From Confluentibacter sediminis (GTDB lineage Bacteria > Bacteroidota > Bacteroidia > Flavobacteriales > Flavobacteriaceae), in assembly GCF_003258355.1 (NCBI RefSeq), contig NZ_QKPO01000003.1, forward strand, positions 124,001 to 188,000: a stretch of 64,000 bases of DNA. Reading direction: 5' to 3'. Every line of letters starts with the position of its first letter. Within the stretch, counting starts at the first letter, position 1. The translations under genes were made by a program, and so were the position numbers. The notes beneath the pieces were generated by a model. The model saw only the letters and a program-made list of their open reading frames with translations. It ran no database searches and was not told where the DNA came from. Shown in pieces: positions 61,308-64,000 of this stretch.

Positions 61308-61423
61308 AAAGTCACAACCTCATAAAATCAACTAACTAATCCAAAAAAAATATTATTAATTATTTTAATCCATTATTTGCTTTATGTTCATTTTAAAAAT
61401 AACACACTGACTCATTTTTCGAT

Positions 61424-62743
61424 TCAAGGCTCCCAAATAAACTGTAAAAACACATTGTATTTTTCATCAGTTATACGTTGCAAATCGCCCCCATTAGCAT
61501 CAATACTCCAAATATCATATTGTGTATCAGTACTGCCAGAAGGATGACCATGAAATGCAATTCGGGCACCATTAGCATAATATATGGGACTCCCATTTCC
61601 TTGAGGTTCAGGAAAAATTAATGATGGTGATCCTCCCCCATCAATATAAACCCTATAAATTCCATTAGTATGTGTTGCGGAACTACCGCTTTGTTTGTGC
61701 CAGTTGAAAATTATATCTTTTGAATCTGGAGACCAGTCGAATCCTGCAAGATCATTTCCTTCAATTTGAACTAGAAATTGAGCAGGACCTCCTTCACTAG
61801 GTATGATGGCTAAATGATCAATGCTCCCTGCATATGTCCCATTGGCATTAAATGTTTCCTTACCATGTTTAAAAGCTATCCATTTACCATCGGGAGAAAT
61901 CTTTGGTTCCTCTGAAAACACTCCAAACGATGAAATAAAGACCTTTTCTGCTGTTTCTATATTAACTCGTGCGATTTCATAAGAACGAGGATCCTCTGGT
62001 TGGGCAGGATAACTTACGTATTGAGAAAAATAAACGTATTGGTCATTCGGGCCAAACGTTGGACTGTATATGTGTAGCCCTTCTGCCAATTTTTTGCTTT
62101 CTGATCCATCACAGGCATCCATCCAAATGGAAAAATTATTCCCTGAATCAGAATAATCTTCTCTCAAAAACCAATTTCCATTTTTGGAAATATCAGTGAT
62201 CCAATTTTGAGACGATGGATTGTTTGTTTTTCTTGTGTCTGTACCCAATCCAATAGCCGTCACGGCAGGACTATCCCAATTGTTATTTCTAAAAAAAAGC
62301 AATGGCTCATCAAAACATTTGGAAATACCCGATGGTTCAGTAATTTCGAATGTTATGCTATCTTCTCCTAAAGAATTTCCAGTATGTTTATCCAATACTT
62401 TTACTGTGATGGTTTCTTCACCCGCTGTTACTCCTCGCACGACTACGAAAGGCATCGTAGTTTGCATTTGCCCTTCTTTTACTTGATCATCAACAACTAG
62501 TGCTCCCCTGCCTTCACCAAGAGACCACTCGTAAATTAGGTTAAAGCTATCTGCTACATCCATTACCTCTGCATTAAAACGAGCGGATGCATTAATGGAT
62601 AAGCTTCCACCAGGTTCTACTGTAGGCGATGAAAGTTTTACCTTGCCCTGATGGTTATCTTCAGTACTACAACTTAAGACGTAAATACTAATAAGAAATA
62701 GCCCCGCCCATTTTCTTTTAAAGACATTCAACATTTTTATCAT
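61424..62743 (-). CDS. beta-propeller (PD40/TolB-like) lipoprotein
   Basis: A 439-residue lipoprotein (LISIYVLSC, lipid Cys near residue 25; an alternative ATG at 62734 would shorten the N-terminus by three residues). A PKD/Ig-like segment (about 40-130; SPTVEPGGSLSINASARFNAE) is followed by a propeller (about 150-439) with repeated PD40 patterns such as ISPDGKWIAFKHG, SPDSKDIIFNW and GARIAFHGH, plus a last YDIWSIDANGGDLQRIT. These modules bind protein or glycan; no enzymatic site is visible. Its function is unknown. It sits between two identical terminators, as an insertion between rpsA and pyrR would. Confidence 0.82.
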   Translation of the reverse strand: MIKMLNVFKRKWAGLFLISIYVLSCSTEDNHQGKVKLSSPTVEPGGSLSINASARFNAEVMDVADSFNLIYEWSLGEGRGALVVDDQVKEGQMQTTMPFVVVRGVTAGEETITVKVLDKHTGNSLGEDSITFEITEPSGISKCFDEPLLFFRNNNWDSPAVTAIGLGTDTRKTNNPSSQNWITDISKNGNWFLREDYSDSGNNFSIWMDACDGSESKKLAEGLHIYSPTFGPNDQYVYFSQYVSYPAQPEDPRSYEIARVNIETAEKVFISSFGVFSEEPKISPDGKWIAFKHGKETFNANGTYAGSIDHLAIIPSEGGPAQFLVQIEGNDLAGFDWSPDSKDIIFNWHKQSGSSATHTNGIYRVYIDGGGSPSLIFPEPQGNGSPIYYANGARIAFHGHPSGSTDTQYDIWSIDANGGDLQRITDEKYNVFLQFIWEP

Positions 62744-62832
62744 ATTTTATGAAATTTTGGTTAATATTACCAAAACATCGACTTACATTAAAAATGTCAT
62801 CAAAAACAGGCTAAACAAATCTATTTGAAATA

Positions 62833-62860
62833 AAAAAGCCTCCAATTTCTTGAAGGCTTT
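62833..62860 (-). terminator. terminator of rpsA, copy 2 of an identical pair
   Basis: The 28-base hairpin is identical to 61280-61307. On the minus strand it follows the rpsA stop by about 65 bases and is followed by TTTATTTC, a good U-tract. Confidence 0.85.
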
Positions 62861-62875
62861 CGTTTTTTAATGGAC

Positions 62876-62891
62876 TCCTGTCTATACAGGA
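62876..62891. repeat. palindrome with TCCTGT/ACAGGA arms
   Basis: TCCTGT (62876-62881) and ACAGGA (62886-62891) flank CTAT in the rpsA 3' gap. The arms are identical to those in the yebC leader (25818-25831). A second small palindrome TCGAAGATTCGA follows at about 62895. It is probably a degenerate intergenic repeat. Confidence 0.4.
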
Positions 62892-62925
62892 AATCGAAGA
62901 TTCGACAAAGTCAATGACAAAAAAA

Positions 62926-64000
62926 TTATTTTTTTGCTTTTTTGGCAGGTTTGCCATCCATTTTATCTTTGAGAGCTTGTAAAGCTTCATTAGCATCACC
63001 TATAGTTGGTTTTGCTTCTGCTGCTTGAGCTTCTGCTTTTTTAACAGCTGCTTTTACGTTTGCTACTTCTTCTGCTTTAAATACAGCAGTATGAGATGCT
63101 ACAACACGTTTAAACTCTTTATTGAACTCAATGATCTTAAATTCGGCTGTATCACCTTGTTTAAGTTTGCTGCCGTCTTCTTTTTCTAAGTGACGGGTAG
63201 GTACAAAAGCAACGATATCTTCGTTAAACTCTACAGTAGCACCTTTATCAACGATTTCAGTAATTTGAGCCGTATGAACAGTTTCTAAAGCGAAATCTGT
63301 TTCGTATTCATCCCAAGGATTTACAGTTGTTTGTTTGTGACCTAAACTTAATTTACGTCCTTCAACATCTAACTCTAATACAATCACATCTAATTTATCG
63401 CCAACAGCACAGAATTCACTTGGATGTTTAATTTTCTTAGTCCAAGATAAATCGGAAATGTAAATCAATCCATCAATACCTTCTTCTAATTCAACAAAAA
63501 CACCAAAGTTTGTAAAGTTACGAACGGTTCCAACATGTTTAGAACCTAATGGATATTTACTAGTAATATCTGTCCAAGGATCAGACGTTAATTGTTTGAT
63601 ACCTAACGACATTTTACGCTCTTCTCTATCCAAAGTTAAGATAACTGCCTCAACTTCATCTCCAACAGAAACGAAATCTTGTGCAGAACGTAAATGAGTA
63701 GACCATGACATTTCAGAAACGTGGATTAAACCTTCAACACCATCAGCTACTTCAATAAATGCACCGTAATCTGCAATAACAACAACTTTTCCTTTTACTT
63801 TATCACCTACAGTAACCGTATCTGCTAAGGCTTCCCATGGGTGTTTAGATAATTGTTTAAGACCTAATTGGATTCTTGATTTGTTTTCATCAAAATCAAG
63901 GATTACCACATTAAGTTTTTGGTCTAATTCTACAATTTCGTTTGGATGATTGATTCGAGACCAAGATAAATCTGTGATATGGATTAAGCCATCAACACCA
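62926..64000 (-). CDS. rpsA: 30S ribosomal protein S1, 3' part (cut by the window end)
   Basis: The frame runs off the right edge of the window (no start is visible), giving at least 357 residues of S1. Repeated S1 RNA-binding domains are clear: GVDGLIHITDLSWSRINHP at the edge, GVEGLIHVSEMSWSTHLR near 63725, EEGIDGLIYISDLSWTKKIKHP near 63440, and a more diverged domain with TAQITEIVDKGATVEFNEDIVAF. The Ala/Lys-rich C-terminal tail (VKKAEAQAAEAK) is typical of Bacteroidota. S1 recruits mRNA to the 30S subunit. An ATG at 63907 is internal, not the start. Confidence 0.95.
   Translation of the reverse strand, partial: GVDGLIHITDLSWSRINHPNEIVELDQKLNVVILDFDENKSRIQLGLKQLSKHPWEALADTVTVGDKVKGKVVVIADYGAFIEVADGVEGLIHVSEMSWSTHLRSAQDFVSVGDEVEAVILTLDREERKMSLGIKQLTSDPWTDITSKYPLGSKHVGTVRNFTNFGVFVELEEGIDGLIYISDLSWTKKIKHPSEFCAVGDKLDVIVLELDVEGRKLSLGHKQTTVNPWDEYETDFALETVHTAQITEIVDKGATVEFNEDIVAFVPTRHLEKEDGSKLKQGDTAEFKIIEFNKEFKRVVASHTAVFKAEEVANVKAAVKKAEAQAAEAKPTIGDANEALQALKDKMDGKPAKKAKK

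Noticed and set aside
61215-61423. PyrR-binding anti-terminator leader before pyrR
   Set aside because: The probable -7 box leaves a leader of only about 20 bases; the hairpin at 61280 belongs to the gene upstream.
62811-62999. 62-codon minus-strand ORF at the rpsA 3' end
   Set aside because: It overlaps rpsA in another frame and covers the terminator hairpin; no coding signs.

Overview
The window looks like a chromosomal segment of a marine-type member of the Flavobacteriaceae (Bacteroidota). The evidence is the AT-rich DNA, lysine/asparagine/isoleucine-rich proteins, promoter elements of the TAnnTTTG type instead of -10/-35 boxes, almost no Shine-Dalgarno sequences, a PorP/SprF type IX secretion protein beside an adhesin with a gliding-motility-type C-terminal sorting domain, lipoproteins with late lipobox cysteines, and lineage habits such as a fused E1 alpha/beta dehydrogenase and a DnaX without its zinc module. 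Most of it is ordinary core genome; no phage, transposon, CRISPR array or tRNA was found.

Layout: 1-2.5 kb, a secreted protein, a short-ORF/hairpin region, an orphan ExbD-like protein and a 3D-domain lipoprotein. 2.5-10.5 kb, 2-oxoacid dehydrogenase E1, a 2OG-Fe(II) oxygenase, SUI1-like factor, DUF1835 protein, nucleoside phosphorylase, thioredoxin-like lipoprotein and NAD(P)HX repair enzyme. 10.6-16 kb, the threonine operon: a Thr/Ile-rich leader peptide with attenuator-like hairpins, thrA (aspartokinase-homoserine dehydrogenase), thrB, thrC and a small membrane protein. 16.1-21 kb, a beta-glucoside unit: GPH-type symporter, GH1 glucosidase, aldose 1-epimerase, CIA30-like protein. 21-29.5 kb, antiporter, gcvT-glsA-epimerase-pterin dehydratase, yebC, an oxidoreductase/ThuA pair and an NYN-domain protein. 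29.7-37 kb, a large zinc protease, then a leftward kdsB-HAD-kdnB-like group preceded by a RecD-like helicase and a DUF4126 protein.

37-46.9 kb holds a membrane protein of unknown function, DUF3822, rsmD, the RNase P RNA gene (minus strand), dnaX, a lipoprotein, miaE, an outer-membrane barrel, and a leftward sixA / ppk1 / ppx polyphosphate group. 47.4-56.1 kb is the main surface locus: a 1243-residue adhesin with three nearly identical 219-bp internal repeats, a PorP/SprF protein and two tandem PorE-like proteins (TPR, beta-propeller, CNA-B/regulatory-like, OmpA), ending in a clear terminator. 56.1-56.5 kb is a frameshifted remnant of a DUF2306-like membrane protein. 56.6-64 kb is mostly leftward: CAP lipoprotein, pdxH, rnz with a small STAS-like partner, pyrB, pyrR, a beta-propeller lipoprotein bracketed by two identical 28-nt terminator hairpins, and the 3' part of rpsA, cut by the window edge.

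The most rewarding items are the threonine attenuator, the adhesin/PorE cassette, the probable 8-amino-Kdo-type locus (kdsB with kdnB), the periplasmic insert in the GPH symporter, and the duplicated rpsA terminator. I found no convincing wholly new system. All family assignments come from reading motifs; no database search was run.
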